From Antrihabitans stalagmiti (lineage in GTDB: Bacteria; Actinomycetota; Actinomycetes; Mycobacteriales; Mycobacteriaceae): a stretch of 64,000 nucleotides of DNA. Positions 10,008-18,923 of the stretch are shown here, one piece after another (position 1 is the stretch's first letter; each line of letters starts with the position of its first letter). Location: contig NZ_JAEMNV010000002.1 of NCBI RefSeq assembly GCF_016482825.1, forward strand, positions 558,001-622,000, written 5' to 3'. A program made the position numbers and the translations under genes. Below the pieces are notes generated by a model. The model made no database searches. It saw only the letters and a list, made by a program, of their open reading frames with translations, and had not been told where the DNA came from.

Positions 10008-11416
10008 GCAAGCAGCGCTTCCTCCTTGCCTAGCGCAGGGCCCGGCGCCAGCAGGGCCACGATCGGCCACGGAGCGGACTCCGGACGAGTGAAGCCGAGC
10101 GCCTTGGCCGCATCGTCGTCGACAATGCCATATCGAACGCCGGTGTCAGCGACGTAGAACTTACTGTCCCTACGTTGGCTGTCCGCAGCGATACCCGTCG
10201 TCTGGACGAACGCCCCTGCACCGGGTCTGACGTAGACGGCATCGGCCTTGTCGCCCGACCCATCGGCTTGGGCGAGCTCGACGAGCCTCGCGTCGTCGGA
10301 CATCGGAAGTCCGCGACCGGTCAGCACAGTGATCTCCGCGGCCGATGCCTCGTCGTCGGAACTTGTGATCGGTTGCCACGACAAACAGGTGACGGGAGTT
10401 TCTCCGATGTCGGCGATGCCGCGGGCAGCGTCCGGGAAGCTTGCGACGTCGAGGCTCGCGACCTGCGGCGCAGCGGTGATCTTGTCGGGTGCGATCTTCT
10501 CGATATCGGCCATACCCTGTGAATCCGTATAGCGGATAAGGTCTTTCGTCGCCGACCCGATCGCCTGTAGACCGTCGCGCAGGACGACGTAGTACTGATT
10601 GCCCTCGCTGCGCGCGGACTGGACGACGGCGCCGACCTTGGCTACCGGAAAAGGGTAGTTCGGCACACCGCCCGCGCCGTCGATCATCGGCGGCGCGATC
10701 TCGTCGACCTCGGGTATCGCGTTGAGCAAGCCCGGGCTGACCGGTCTCGGGGTCGCACCATCCAGTGCGAGTGCTGCGACGACGGCACGATCGGCCGGAT
10801 CGATCCGGGCGCGCTTACCGTCGTAGACCAGATAGGTGACGTTTGCGGCTCGCAGCAGCAGTGCATCTCCAGGTGCGAGGTCAGCGCTCTTGTCGCCCAG
10901 CTCCGGGTCGCCGATCAGCACCGATGTCGTGATCGAACTCGACCCGTCCGATGCGATCGAATCGCATACGGTCCAGGCCCGGCCAGCGGCATCGGAATCG
11001 AAAGGAAGGGCCGACGGCGCGCCGGGGATGCCGACCAGCGGTCCGCGTGGCTTCTTGCCGAGCTCTGCTTCCTTCACGATTGCGGGCTTGGCCGGCTCGC
11101 CGGAGATCAGCCGCGCGGACGCGAGATTGAGAACGGGATGCACAGTGTCGTCGATGACGACGAACATCGCTCCGGAATCTTTCCCGACGATGATCTTGTT
11201 GTCGGCGATCTTGTCCTGCGGTCGGATCAGTGCAAGCACAAGACACGCAGCGAGACCGATCGTCGTGACGATTGCACCCACCACCATCGCCCTGGTTTGG
11301 GAGCGCATCGGATCGCCCAACATCCGAACATCACGGCGGACGAGTGCGTGCTCCATCCGCCGAACCAAAAATCTATAGCCGCTGACCTGCAGACGCGTAG
11401 TCGGCTGTGCCGGCAT
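9956..11416 (-). CDS. eccB: EccB, periplasmic core component of ESX-4
   Basis: A 486-residue bitopic protein. The N-terminal cytoplasmic segment contains the family hallmark TRLQVSGYRFLVRRMEHAL followed by RRDVRM. One membrane helix lies near residues 42-63, and the remainder is extracytoplasmic, with repeated domains and two cysteines (WTVCDS and VTCLSW) that match the conserved disulfide pair of EccB. The start at 11416 was picked because a GGAGG box stands four bases upstream and the hallmark then sits where it does in the family. EccB binds EccC and MycP in the membrane complex. It runs tail-to-tail into mycP with a 52-bp overlap and is divergent from eccE across 133 bp. Confidence 0.93.
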   Translation of the reverse strand: MPAQPTTRLQVSGYRFLVRRMEHALVRRDVRMLGDPMRSQTRAMVVGAIVTTIGLAACLVLALIRPQDKIADNKIIVGKDSGAMFVVIDDTVHPVLNLASARLISGEPAKPAIVKEAELGKKPRGPLVGIPGAPSALPFDSDAAGRAWTVCDSIASDGSSSITTSVLIGDPELGDKSADLAPGDALLLRAANVTYLVYDGKRARIDPADRAVVAALALDGATPRPVSPGLLNAIPEVDEIAPPMIDGAGGVPNYPFPVAKVGAVVQSARSEGNQYYVVLRDGLQAIGSATKDLIRYTDSQGMADIEKIAPDKITAAPQVASLDVASFPDAARGIADIGETPVTCLSWQPITSSDDEASAAEITVLTGRGLPMSDDARLVELAQADGSGDKADAVYVRPGAGAFVQTTGIAADSQRRDSKFYVADTGVRYGIVDDDAAKALGFTRPESAPWPIVALLAPGPALGKEEALLAHDGVAPDPAPALVSDK

Positions 11417-11549
11417 CTTTCCTCCCCCGAGCCGTCCCCACCTTCGCGTGACACAGTACAGTTTCGCCAAAGCATGTTCGCAGCGTTGTGCTGACGGCGC
11501 CCGTCTCCATACCGGTCGTCAGCACCGATACGAACTCCTCGGGGGAGCA

Positions 11550-13196
11550 ATGTTGGATCTATCGGGGGCCGTACCAGGTCCATTTCTCGGCAAGGTCGGA
11601 CTCGGCGATCTTCTCGTCGCACAGGGTGTCGGCCTAGTTGTCGGCGTGCTCACGGTGCCGTTCGGAACGCCGATTCTGTATGCGATCGCAGTGGCGGTGG
11701 GGGTAACCGCGGTTCTGCTCGTTCGCGTCGCGGGCCGCTCGTTGGTGCAGTGGGCGTCGACACTGGGGCGGCGGATGATCGGCGCCGATTGCACGATCGG
11801 CCGGACCGTCGACTATCGAGCTCCGTCCGGCCGATCACTCGGGCTCTATTGGGACGGCACGAAGGTCGTCGCCGTCGTTGCGGTCCTTCCGCAGCGAGGT
11901 GGACTGACGACGATCACGAAGGACGCCTTCGTCTCGACCCATCGGCTTCCCATTTCCGAACTGGCCCAATGCCTTTCGCAACACGACATCACCCTCGACG
12001 GTATCGACGTGATCAGCCACGGCCACCGCACCAGATCGGGAACACCGGCGGGCGGGGTGTACGAGCAGCTGATCGGCCCACTACCCGCCGTCGCCGTTCG
12101 CAATGTGTGGTTGGCGGTCAGGCTCGACGCGGAGAAGAGCGCAGCTGCTGTCGCACGACGCGGCGGGGGAACCGAAGGCGCATCACGCGCAGTGACAACG
12201 GCGACGCAGCGAATCGTTCGCGCACTCGACGACGCGGGCTGCCGATCACGCATACTCACCGCTCCGGAGATTCGGGAAGCGGTGCTGAAGGTGACGGCGG
12301 GAGCTGATCCTGCGGCCTTGCGGGACAGTTGGAAGTTCGCGCGTGTGGGATCGGACGTCAACATCGGTTCCGCGATCGATCCGAACCGACTCGGCTCCGA
12401 CCTGCTGGCAAAGCTGTGGGTCACTCCGTCGCGAGGCACAACGGTCGCCGTCCGGCTACGGCCCGGCTCGGCCCCTGGGACTGTTGCGGTCGGCGCGGGC
12501 TGGCGACTGACCTCGCGCGCACTCGGAGACCAGGTCAGGTTCCGCGGCTCGGTGTCGATGAACGGCCGCCATCGCGAGGGTCTGCTGTCGCATCTGCCGA
12601 TCGCCGTCTCCGGTCTCGACGATGCCATCGACGTCGCGGAGTTCCCTGTCGAGGACGTCGACAGGCTGCATCTTCCGTCGTCGGGATGTGGGCAGCTGAT
12701 CGGGTCGGACAGCCAAGGTCAGGGCGTCGCGACGCGGGTCGTCGGTTCCGGCATCTCGACCGTGCACGTCGCGGGAGAGCTCTATCTTGCGCAGCAGCTC
12801 GTGTTCCGCGCGCTCGCGGTCGGGGCGAGTGTGCTCGTCCGCACAGACCGACCACATGCCTGGGAGAACCTCGTCGGGGCGATAGCCAACCCAGACCGGC
12901 TGTCGATCGCGGGCGAGCCGAATCACTCCAACGCCGGCTACACAGCGACCGTCGTGGACGGCGACGTCGCGCCCGCTCCACACGCCGGCGTGACCACGAT
13001 CTATCTGGCCGATCATCGTCGTGGGCTGCCGGACACCGATGCCGACGTTCTCATCGTTCAGCCAGGGAGCAGCGGTTCGGTGGTTGTACTCGAGACCGGC
13101 AGCACAAGTGTCGAACTGTCCCTGGTTTCGATCGCCCGCGAGACCGCATTCATCGGAAGGCCACGCACGACGCATTTCGCGAATCAGCCCGGGTAG
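11550..13196 (+). CDS. eccE: EccE-like peripheral membrane component of ESX-4
   Basis: A 548-residue protein with two hydrophobic segments near residues 17-52 and a long, soluble C-terminal part, the layout of EccE, which sits at the periphery of the ESX membrane complex. Supporting stretches are APSGRSLGLYWDG, GGVYEQLIGPLP and LADHRRGLPDTDADVLIVQPG. The ATG at 11550 is preceded by GGGGGAG; longer starts add a cysteine/arginine-rich leader with no family character. M. tuberculosis ESX-4 lacks eccE while some other actinobacterial ESX-4 loci have it, so this is a fuller locus. The end overlaps the convergent FMN reductase gene by 13 bp. Confidence 0.82.
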   Translation: MLDLSGAVPGPFLGKVGLGDLLVAQGVGLVVGVLTVPFGTPILYAIAVAVGVTAVLLVRVAGRSLVQWASTLGRRMIGADCTIGRTVDYRAPSGRSLGLYWDGTKVVAVVAVLPQRGGLTTITKDAFVSTHRLPISELAQCLSQHDITLDGIDVISHGHRTRSGTPAGGVYEQLIGPLPAVAVRNVWLAVRLDAEKSAAAVARRGGGTEGASRAVTTATQRIVRALDDAGCRSRILTAPEIREAVLKVTAGADPAALRDSWKFARVGSDVNIGSAIDPNRLGSDLLAKLWVTPSRGTTVAVRLRPGSAPGTVAVGAGWRLTSRALGDQVRFRGSVSMNGRHREGLLSHLPIAVSGLDDAIDVAEFPVEDVDRLHLPSSGCGQLIGSDSQGQGVATRVVGSGISTVHVAGELYLAQQLVFRALAVGASVLVRTDRPHAWENLVGAIANPDRLSIAGEPNHSNAGYTATVVDGDVAPAPHAGVTTIYLADHRRGLPDTDADVLIVQPGSSGSVVVLETGSTSVELSLVSIARETAFIGRPRTTHFANQPG

Positions 13197-13750
13197 GGCT
13201 CCACCGTTCGAGCGGCACGCAACATCGTTGCCCACCAAGCCAATTGCGCGAGCAACCGGGCAGCTGCGTCGAACGCGGCACCGTCGATGAGTTCTCCGTC
13301 CGCATCGAAGGCCTTACGGACCTGATGCAGGCTGACGGTGTCGCGGATCGACACCATGTGCAATTCGGCAACAACGAGGCGTAGTTGCTCGGTCGCGCGC
13401 AGACCGCCGGACATTCCGCCGTAGGACACGAAACCGACCGGCTTGGCTCGCCATTCGAATTTCGCGTTGTCGAACGCGGTCTTCAACGCACCCGGGTAGC
13501 CGTGGTTGTACTCGGGTGTGACGACGACGAAGGCGTCCGCGGCGTCGAGGCGTTGCCGGAAGGCTTCGACATTGGAATCGACCACGAGGCTATCGGGTAG
13601 GTCGACTGTTGCGAGATCGAGCACACCGACGTCGAATTCGGTTGCCTCGCTTGTCTGCCGCAGAAACCACTCGGCGACCTTCGGGCCTTTCCGTCCTGCT
13701 CTGACGCTGCCGATGATGACTTCGAGTCGAAGCCTGCCGGGACCGGTCAC
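13184..13750 (-). CDS. NADPH-dependent FMN reductase family protein
   Basis: A flavodoxin-like protein of 188 residues from the GTG at 13750. Hallmarks are the phosphate loop near the start (IIGSVRAGRKGPKVAEWF), the VVVTPEYNHGYPGALKTAFD flavin/edge motif, and KPVGFVSYGGMSGG. Family members reduce FMN, quinones or azo/nitro compounds using NADPH. The GTG start makes a four-base overlap with the preceding monooxygenase-like gene; an ATG 27 bases earlier would add nine residues and a larger overlap. With the two upstream genes it forms a compact three-gene minus-strand unit, so it may supply reduced flavin to, or share a substrate with, the small monooxygenase-fold protein. Specific substrate unknown. 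Confidence 0.85.
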   Translation of the reverse strand: MTGPGRLRLEVIIGSVRAGRKGPKVAEWFLRQTSEATEFDVGVLDLATVDLPDSLVVDSNVEAFRQRLDAADAFVVVTPEYNHGYPGALKTAFDNAKFEWRAKPVGFVSYGGMSGGLRATEQLRLVVAELHMVSIRDTVSLHQVRKAFDADGELIDGAAFDAAARLLAQLAWWATMLRAARTVEPYPG

Positions 13751-14067
13751 ACCGACATCTCGCCCATCTCGGACCATCCCGTTGCATCGATCGTCTGGCT
13801 GATGATCTTCGGCGTCGATTCGAGCGCGGGCGGGAGTTGCGTCATCGCCGCCGCGAAATGTGCGCTCTGCACGTGTGCACCACCGGCGTCACCGTCGACG
13901 AATGCTTCGACAAGGACGAATTCGGTTGGATCGTCGACACTTTGCGACCATTCGAACCACAGGTTTCCCGGCTCGGACCGCGTTGCAGCTGTGAATTCGG
14001 CGACCAGGTCGAGCCAACGATCTGCCCAATCCGGCTTCGTCTTGAACTTCACGACGATGAAAATCAT
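13747..14067 (-). CDS. Antibiotic biosynthesis monooxygenase (ABM) fold protein
   Basis: A 106-residue protein of the dimeric ferredoxin-like ABM type: an initial strand (MIFIVVKFKTKP), a helix (WLDLVAEFTAATRSEPGN), the strand WFEWSQSVDDPTEFVLVEAF and the typical HVQSAHFAAAMTQLP helix. Members act as quinol monooxygenases, heme degraders or small-molecule binders. The ATG at 14067 has AAGGGG five bases upstream. It starts two bases after the stop of the unknown upstream gene and overlaps the FMN reductase start by four bases. Co-occurrence with an FMN reductase suggests redox chemistry on a small aromatic or quinone, but that is inference from context. Confidence 0.8.
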   Translation of the reverse strand: MIFIVVKFKTKPDWADRWLDLVAEFTAATRSEPGNLWFEWSQSVDDPTEFVLVEAFVDGDAGGAHVQSAHFAAAMTQLPPALESTPKIISQTIDATGWSEMGEMSV

Positions 14068-14069
14068 CG

Positions 14070-14627
14070 TTACCCCTTCTGGTTCAACACGACTCGGGTT
14101 CTCGGCTTGCGTCGGAGCCCACACCGGAGCGTTCGGACGATCCCTGGACTGCGCCGACTACCCGATGGTTCCATACCGCGAGACGGTTCGACCATCGGCT
14201 GTCCCGATTCGCACCAGTCGAGCAGAACCGAGGCAGCGCGCGACATCCGAACGAGTTCGCTGACGGGTCCGCCGAGTTGCAGATCCCGGTCGACCTGCGA
14301 CGCAGTGAGGTGGCCGCCGAGGTCCGGCACGTCGCCTGCACAAACCAGGATTTCGGCTGGACTGGAGCTGTGGCTGCCGACGAGGAGCAGCGTCTCGTCC
14401 TCGACCACACGGATCGGAACATCGTGGGTGCCTGCAACACGGCCTACGAAGAGTGCGGTGTAGTCCAGATCGTCGGTCGGGTCGACGCGCGTGATCAGGC
14501 GGGCGTCGCGGTCCCCGAGCATCATCCGGACGTCGAGCACGCACCGGTCGGGTACTGCGGCATCCAACGGTGCAAGCACTACTCGCCGCGCGGTCCAACT
14601 GAAGAACGCCTCGTCCTGTTCACCCAT
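14070..14627 (-). CDS. Hypothetical protein, first gene of the FMN reductase unit
   Basis: A 185-residue protein I cannot assign. The ATG at 14627 is supported by GAAGGA eight bases upstream. It is acidic in the first half (MLGDRDARLITRVDPTDDLDY), contains a short strand-rich segment (DVPIRVVEDETLLLVGSH) and ends basic (RTLRCGLRRKPRTRVVLN). No signal peptide or membrane segment is seen, so it is probably cytoplasmic. It is two bases upstream of the ABM-fold gene on the same strand and about 93 bp from the end of the LysR gene, so it probably starts the three-gene unit. Confidence 0.6.
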   Translation of the reverse strand: MGEQDEAFFSWTARRVVLAPLDAAVPDRCVLDVRMMLGDRDARLITRVDPTDDLDYTALFVGRVAGTHDVPIRVVEDETLLLVGSHSSSPAEILVCAGDVPDLGGHLTASQVDRDLQLGGPVSELVRMSRAASVLLDWCESGQPMVEPSRGMEPSGSRRSPGIVRTLRCGLRRKPRTRVVLNQKG

Positions 14628-14720
14628 CAGCTCGTTCCTTCGCATTTGCGACCAGTTAGCTGACCGGGCGCATCTGGGGTTCGGAGCGAGCGGTGATCTT
14701 GGATGGCTATAGCACTGCAA

Positions 14721-15611
14721 CTATCCGTCGACACTCGTTCGGACGAGCTCCCGGAACGTCAGGACCAGCGGTTCCCGCGCGCGGCCGCGTCGGTAGATAA
14801 GCGAGAAGGGCGCTTGGTAGCCGAACGACGCGGGCAGCAGCGGGCGTAGACGATCGCGGTCGACCCAGTAGTTCGCGTAGTGCTCGGGGAGGTAGCCGAT
14901 ATAGCCGCCCGACAGCACGAGCATCAGCTGCGCTTCCATGTTCTCGACCGTCGCCGACCGTTGTGTGAAGCCCTGGCGGGCGAGTTCGGCCTCGCTCCAA
15001 TAGCCGCGCGTCACCATTCGTTGCTGGGTGATCACGTCCGGCGGGATGCGTTTGTTGTCGAAGAGCGGATGCTTGTCGCTGCAGTAGAGCCAGTGCTGTT
15101 CACGATGCAACGCATGCGACAGCAGCCCGTTCATGGGCGATGCGAAAGCGCCGATCGCGACGTCGATGCGGTCGTCGAGCACGCCGACCTGCAGTTCGTG
15201 GGGCGTCTGGATCTTCAGGTCGAGGTAGACGCCGGGATGTTCCCTGCTGAATTCGCCGATGACGTCGGCAAGAGGCAGCGTCGAGTCGGTGACGGTCGAA
15301 TCGAGAACGCCGATGGTCAAAGTGCCGCGGAGCTCGCCCTGCAGTGCAGTGCCGTACCGAGCGAAACCTTCGAGTTCGCCGAGAATGCGCAGGCATTCCG
15401 CGTGGTAGAGCTCGCCCTTGCTGGTCAGGCTGAACCCGCTTCGCCCGCGATGACACAGCACGATGCCGAGCTGACGTTCGAGCTGGCTCATGTATGTGCT
15501 GATCGCGGATGCCGAGAGGCCGAGCTCCTGCTGCGCGGGCGCGAAGCCCTGATGCCGCACCACACCGTCGAAGATCTGCAGCAGTTTGAGATCGGGCAGC
15601 GAGTTCCGCAT
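14721..15611 (-). CDS. LysR-type transcriptional regulator
   Basis: A 296-residue regulator. The N-terminal winged helix-turn-helix spans about residues 5-65 (LLQIFDGVVRHQGFAPAQ, then GLSASAISTYMSQLERQLG). The periplasmic-binding-protein-like effector domain starts near residue 92 (GTLTIGVLDSTVT) and includes GVLDDRIDVAIG and LSGGYIGYLPEHY. It is divergent from the sodium/solute symporter gene across 135 bp containing two inverted repeats, the usual arrangement in which a LysR protein controls its neighbour and itself. The same AT-rich dyad reappears in the divergent promoter at 19738-19763, so the regulon may include the aldolase-fold and ureohydrolase genes. The inducer is unknown. Confidence 0.9.
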   Translation of the reverse strand: MRNSLPDLKLLQIFDGVVRHQGFAPAQQELGLSASAISTYMSQLERQLGIVLCHRGRSGFSLTSKGELYHAECLRILGELEGFARYGTALQGELRGTLTIGVLDSTVTDSTLPLADVIGEFSREHPGVYLDLKIQTPHELQVGVLDDRIDVAIGAFASPMNGLLSHALHREQHWLYCSDKHPLFDNKRIPPDVITQQRMVTRGYWSEAELARQGFTQRSATVENMEAQLMLVLSGGYIGYLPEHYANYWVDRDRLRPLLPASFGYQAPFSLIYRRGRAREPLVLTFRELVRTSVDG

Positions 15612-15643
15612 GGCGTTCCCGTCGGCAGGGTTCGAGGGCGATA

Positions 15644-15687
15644 CATCAGAAAAATCTGATGTGATTATTTATATCACGTGATTTAAA
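15644..15687. promoter_or_regulatory. Divergent LysR/symporter promoter with two dyads
   Basis: Two operator-like elements lie in the AT-rich centre of this intergenic region. The first is a perfect dyad CATCAGA-AAAA-TCTGATG at 15644-15661. The second is TTTATATCA-CG-TGATTTAAA at 15668-15687, with one mismatch between its arms. The core of the second (ATATCA-NN-TGATTTAAA) occurs again at 19745-19761 in the other divergent promoter of this region. LysR binding is the simplest reading; the nearby TetR protein is an alternative. Confidence 0.6.
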
Positions 15688-15746
15688 ACACGGCAATTGT
15701 CTCCTATGGTCTTAATCACTAGCGAGCGATCTACCGGAGGACCACC

Positions 15747-17222
15747 ATGGACATCTCGATCATCTTGATCTACCTAGCCGCAATGTTGATCTTCGGCTGG
15801 TGGGGCAAACGCAGAGCCAGCAACTCGAGCGAATACCTCGTCGCGGGCCGGCGCCTCGGTGGCGTCCTGTACACCTCGACGATGGCCGCAGTCGTCATCG
15901 GCGGAGCGTCCACGGTCGGTGGCGTCGGCCTCGGCTACAAGTACGGCATCTCCGGCATGTGGTTGGTCGTCGCGATCGCGTCCGGCGTCCTGCTGTTGAG
16001 CGTGCTGTTCGCGTCACGCATTCAGCGTCTCAAGGTCTACACGGTCTCGGGAATGCTCAAGTTGCGCTACGGAATCGACGCCACGGGCGCATCCGGCATC
16101 GTCATGATGGCCTACACGCTGATGCTCACCGTCACCTCGACGATCGCGTACGCCACGATCTTCAACGTCCTCTTCGGTTTCGATCGCACACTGTCGGTCA
16201 TCCTCGGCGGTCTGATCGTCGTCGCGTATTCGGCAATGGGCGGCATGTGGTCGATCACGCTCACCGACGTCGTCCAGTTCGTCATCAAGACCATCGGCAT
16301 CTTCTTCCTGTTGCTCCCGTTCACCTGGTCCAAGGCAGGCGGCTACGACGGCATCAAGGAGCGCGTCGGTGATTCCGCGTTCAGCCTCGGCACCATCGGC
16401 ACCGGAACGATCATCACCTTCTTCGTCGTCTACACACTCGGCCTGCTCATCGGACAGGACATCTGGCAGCGCGTCTTCACGGCCAAGTCCCCCGAGGTCG
16501 CCCGGTGGGGTGGCGTCGCAGCCGGTGTCTACTGCCTGCTCTACGGCGTGGCAGGCGCACTGATCGGCCTCGCAGCGTCGGCATTGATCCCGAACATCGG
16601 ATCCAGTGACGACGTCTACGCCGACGTCGCCCTGCACGTACTGCCCATCGGCCTCAGCGGAGTCGTCCTCGCCGCCGCAGTCGCCGCCATGATGTCCACC
16701 GCATCCGGCGCCCTGATCGCAACGGCAACCGTTGCGCGCCAAGATGTTCTGCCGCTGCTAGCCAAGATGTTCGGTCGCACCCGTCCCGAACTCGACACCA
16801 GCGACCCCGAAGCCGATGTGCGCGGCAACCGCCTCTACGTGATCGCGATCGGACTCGTCAGCATCGTCCTCGCCGCGCTGATCAACGACATCGTCTCCGC
16901 ACTCACCATCGCCTACGACATCCTCGTCGGCGGATTGCTGGTACCGATCCTGGGCGGCCTGCTCTGGAAGCGCGCAACCGGCGCGGGCGCGATGGCCGCA
17001 ATGGCGGTCGGCACGATCGGGACACTGGTCACGATGTGGGTCGTCGGCGATGTGCTTGCCAACGAACCGGTGTACGTCGGCCTGATCAGTGCAGCGATCG
17101 TGTTCGTCGCGGTCAGCCTCTTGACCAAGCCCACCCCGGCACATGTGATGGCGATCTGGATCGCCCGCTCGTCGGGCAAAGCGGAGTCCGAGCCGGAACG
17201 TGAGCTCTCCCCGATAGCCTGA
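15747..17222 (+). CDS. Sodium:solute symporter (SSS) family transporter
   Basis: A 491-residue membrane protein with about thirteen hydrophobic segments. SSS hallmarks include the N-terminal NSSEYLVAGRRLGG motif, the Gly-rich VVIGGASTVGGVGLGYKYG segment in helix 2, and the later AAAVAAMMSTASGALIATATV helix, where Ser/Thr residues contribute to the sodium site in characterised members. The start has CCGGAGG seven bases upstream. It is divergent from the LysR gene and ends in a long hairpin. Substrate is not readable. Placement beside a ureohydrolase, 2-hydroxyacid dehydrogenase and aldolase-fold gene suggests uptake of an organic acid or zwitterionic guanidino/amino compound. Confidence 0.9.
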   Translation: MDISIILIYLAAMLIFGWWGKRRASNSSEYLVAGRRLGGVLYTSTMAAVVIGGASTVGGVGLGYKYGISGMWLVVAIASGVLLLSVLFASRIQRLKVYTVSGMLKLRYGIDATGASGIVMMAYTLMLTVTSTIAYATIFNVLFGFDRTLSVILGGLIVVAYSAMGGMWSITLTDVVQFVIKTIGIFFLLLPFTWSKAGGYDGIKERVGDSAFSLGTIGTGTIITFFVVYTLGLLIGQDIWQRVFTAKSPEVARWGGVAAGVYCLLYGVAGALIGLAASALIPNIGSSDDVYADVALHVLPIGLSGVVLAAAVAAMMSTASGALIATATVARQDVLPLLAKMFGRTRPELDTSDPEADVRGNRLYVIAIGLVSIVLAALINDIVSALTIAYDILVGGLLVPILGGLLWKRATGAGAMAAMAVGTIGTLVTMWVVGDVLANEPVYVGLISAAIVFVAVSLLTKPTPAHVMAIWIARSSGKAESEPERELSPIA

Positions 17223-17293
17223 GGGCCTACGGCCTCGTGAGTCCTTTCGGAGGGCCTGACCTCCGAAAGGACTCACGAGCGGCGTAGCCGCCC
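17223..17293 (+). repeat. Dispersed palindromic repeat acting as terminator, copy 1
   Basis: A perfect 20-bp stem starts at 17234 (CTCGTGAGTCCTTTCGGAGG) and closes at 17260-17279 with a six-base loop. It is flanked by short GC palindromes (GGCCTACGGCC on the left, GGCGTAGCC on the right). It sits directly after the symporter stop and before the TetR gene, so it probably ends the symporter transcript. The same stem occurs at 20821-20866 and, slightly decayed, at 56870-56915. Confidence 0.85.
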
Positions 17294-17315
17294 AGTCCAC
17301 AAGTGGAGGTAGACA

Positions 17316-17930
17316 GTGCCGAAGATCGTCGATCACGACGAGCGCAGACTGGCACTCGCCGATGCCGTCCTGGCGCTCATCGCCCGGGACGGCATCGGTG
17401 CTGTGACAACCCGCGCCGTTGCCGAGGAAAGCGGTTGGTCGACCGGAGTCTTGAACCACTACTTCAACTCTCGGCACGATCTGCTACTCGCGGCACTGCG
17501 TCGCGCTGCCGACACCCAGGGCGAGCTCTACCGTTCGATACTCGACGCACCCGACGTCGAGTCGATCGAAAAGCTGCGCAGGATCACCGCAAGCGTGCTG
17601 CCGCTCGACAAGCGCAGGCTCGCGATGACGCGGGTGTTCCTGTTCTTCTACGCCGAAGGTGCAGCAGCGGAGTCTGCACGCACCGAAATCGCAGGATTTA
17701 TGACGCGATGGCGTGACGTCGTCGGCGAAACCGTGCGCGCTGCGCAGGTGGAGGGCGCACTGACCGACGACGTCGACGCAGACACCGTCACCATCCAACT
17801 CGTAGCTCTCACAGACGGTTTGGCGATGCAATCGATCCTGGACCCGGTCGCGATGAGGGCGATCGGAGCAAAGGACGCGGTCGCCCGCATTGTCGACACC
17901 GCGTTGCAGCGTGCAACCGTCCCAACCTGA
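17316..17930 (+). CDS. TetR-family transcriptional regulator
   Basis: A 204-residue regulator starting at a GTG. The N-terminal helix-turn-helix is clear at about residues 9-56 (ALADAVLALIARDGIGAVTTR, then ESGWSTGVLNHYFNSRHDLL). The C-terminal ligand domain resembles the BetI-type group (RMTRVFLFFYAEGAA-like segment near 110 and a GLAMQSILDP segment near 168). A GTGGAGG box precedes the start. It is followed ten bases later by the 2-hydroxyacid dehydrogenase gene on the same strand, so the two are probably one transcript and the regulator may respond to a substrate of that enzyme or of the symporter. Confidence 0.88.
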   Translation: MPKIVDHDERRLALADAVLALIARDGIGAVTTRAVAEESGWSTGVLNHYFNSRHDLLLAALRRAADTQGELYRSILDAPDVESIEKLRRITASVLPLDKRRLAMTRVFLFFYAEGAAAESARTEIAGFMTRWRDVVGETVRAAQVEGALTDDVDADTVTIQLVALTDGLAMQSILDPVAMRAIGAKDAVARIVDTALQRATVPT

Positions 17931-17940
17931 TCGGACTTCC

Positions 17941-18876
17941 ATGCGTCAAAGCGTCGTTGTTCTCGACAGCTTCATACCCGCCGCCGACCTGTCCGCGGCA
18001 CTCGAGGTCGGCGGACTCGACGTCGAGGTTGTCGCCGCGACCGAAATCCCCTCCGGCCCGGGCGTCGTCGCTCTGTTGGTCGGTCCGGAGACGGTCGGCC
18101 TCGACGATCGGCACCTTGCGGCTCTGCCCGACCTTCGCCTGCTCGCAGCTACGTCGGCAGGCTACGACCACCTACCGGTCGACGCCGCCGTCGGGCGCGG
18201 GATTCGCGTGACGCGGGCGGTCGACTATTGCACCGACGAGGTCGCCGACCATGCCCTGGCACTCACCGTGGGCCTGTTACGTTCGACGGCGAAGCTGGAC
18301 GCCGCTGTCCACCGGGGCGACTGGGATGTGGTGGCAGCGCCACCGCGACGAATCGCGGGAACTGTGTTGGGGCTGTTCGGGTTCGGGCTCATCGGCCATG
18401 CGTTTGCGCTGCGTGCCCACGCGCTCGGGATGACGGTACTTGCGAGTGGACGATCGTTGGCCGGCCGAGTTCCCGAGTGGGTGGAGGTCGTCGAATGGGA
18501 CGAGCTGCTACAGCGTTCCGACGTCCTGAGCCTGCATGTTCCGCTGACGGACGACACGGCCGGAATCGTCGATGCAGCTGCGCTGGAACGGATGCGACGC
18601 GGTTCTTACCTGATCAACGTCTCGCGAGGCGGATTGATCGATCACGACGCACTCGGCGCTGCTCTTCGTGACGGGCAGTTGGCTGGGGCCGCAATAGATG
18701 TGCTGCCGACCGAGCCGCCGGACCCCGGCGATCCCGTTCTGGCGATCCCCAACCTCGTCATCACCCCACATGCTGCGTGGTACTCCCCCGACGTCGCGTC
18801 GCGGCTAGCCCGTCAATCGGCGGAAAACTTGCTCACCGTACTAGAGGGACGTACCCCTAAAGGCGTTGTGGGTTAA
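17941..18876 (+). CDS. D-isomer-specific 2-hydroxyacid dehydrogenase
   Basis: A 311-residue NAD(P)-dependent dehydrogenase of the D-2-hydroxyacid family, which interconverts 2-oxo and D-2-hydroxy acids. The coenzyme fold is at about residues 140-175 (GTVLGLFGFGLIGHAFAL). Catalytic residues are recognisable: Arg in NVSRGGLIDHDAL, Glu in LPTEPPDPGDP and His in VITPHAAWYSPD. The ATG at 17941 is chosen because the protein then starts with the family's first strand (SVVVLDSF); its ribosome-binding site is weak. It lies ten bases after the TetR gene and converges on the aldolase-fold gene across a strong terminator. The actual acid is unknown. Confidence 0.88.
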   Translation: MRQSVVVLDSFIPAADLSAALEVGGLDVEVVAATEIPSGPGVVALLVGPETVGLDDRHLAALPDLRLLAATSAGYDHLPVDAAVGRGIRVTRAVDYCTDEVADHALALTVGLLRSTAKLDAAVHRGDWDVVAAPPRRIAGTVLGLFGFGLIGHAFALRAHALGMTVLASGRSLAGRVPEWVEVVEWDELLQRSDVLSLHVPLTDDTAGIVDAAALERMRRGSYLINVSRGGLIDHDALGAALRDGQLAGAAIDVLPTEPPDPGDPVLAIPNLVITPHAAWYSPDVASRLARQSAENLLTVLEGRTPKGVVG

Positions 18877-18878
18877 CG

Positions 18879-18919
18879 AAAAAAGTGTGATTCCTCCCGG
18901 AATCCGGGAGGAATCACAC
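18879..18919. terminator. Bidirectional intrinsic terminator
   Basis: A 16-bp perfect stem (GTGTGATTCCTCCCGG at 18885-18900, complement at 18904-18919) with a three-base loop sits between convergent genes. Six A residues at 18879-18884 give a U-tract for minus-strand transcripts, so it is a classical terminator for the aldolase-fold gene and probably also stops the dehydrogenase transcript. Confidence 0.9.
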
Positions 18920-18923
18920 AGCA

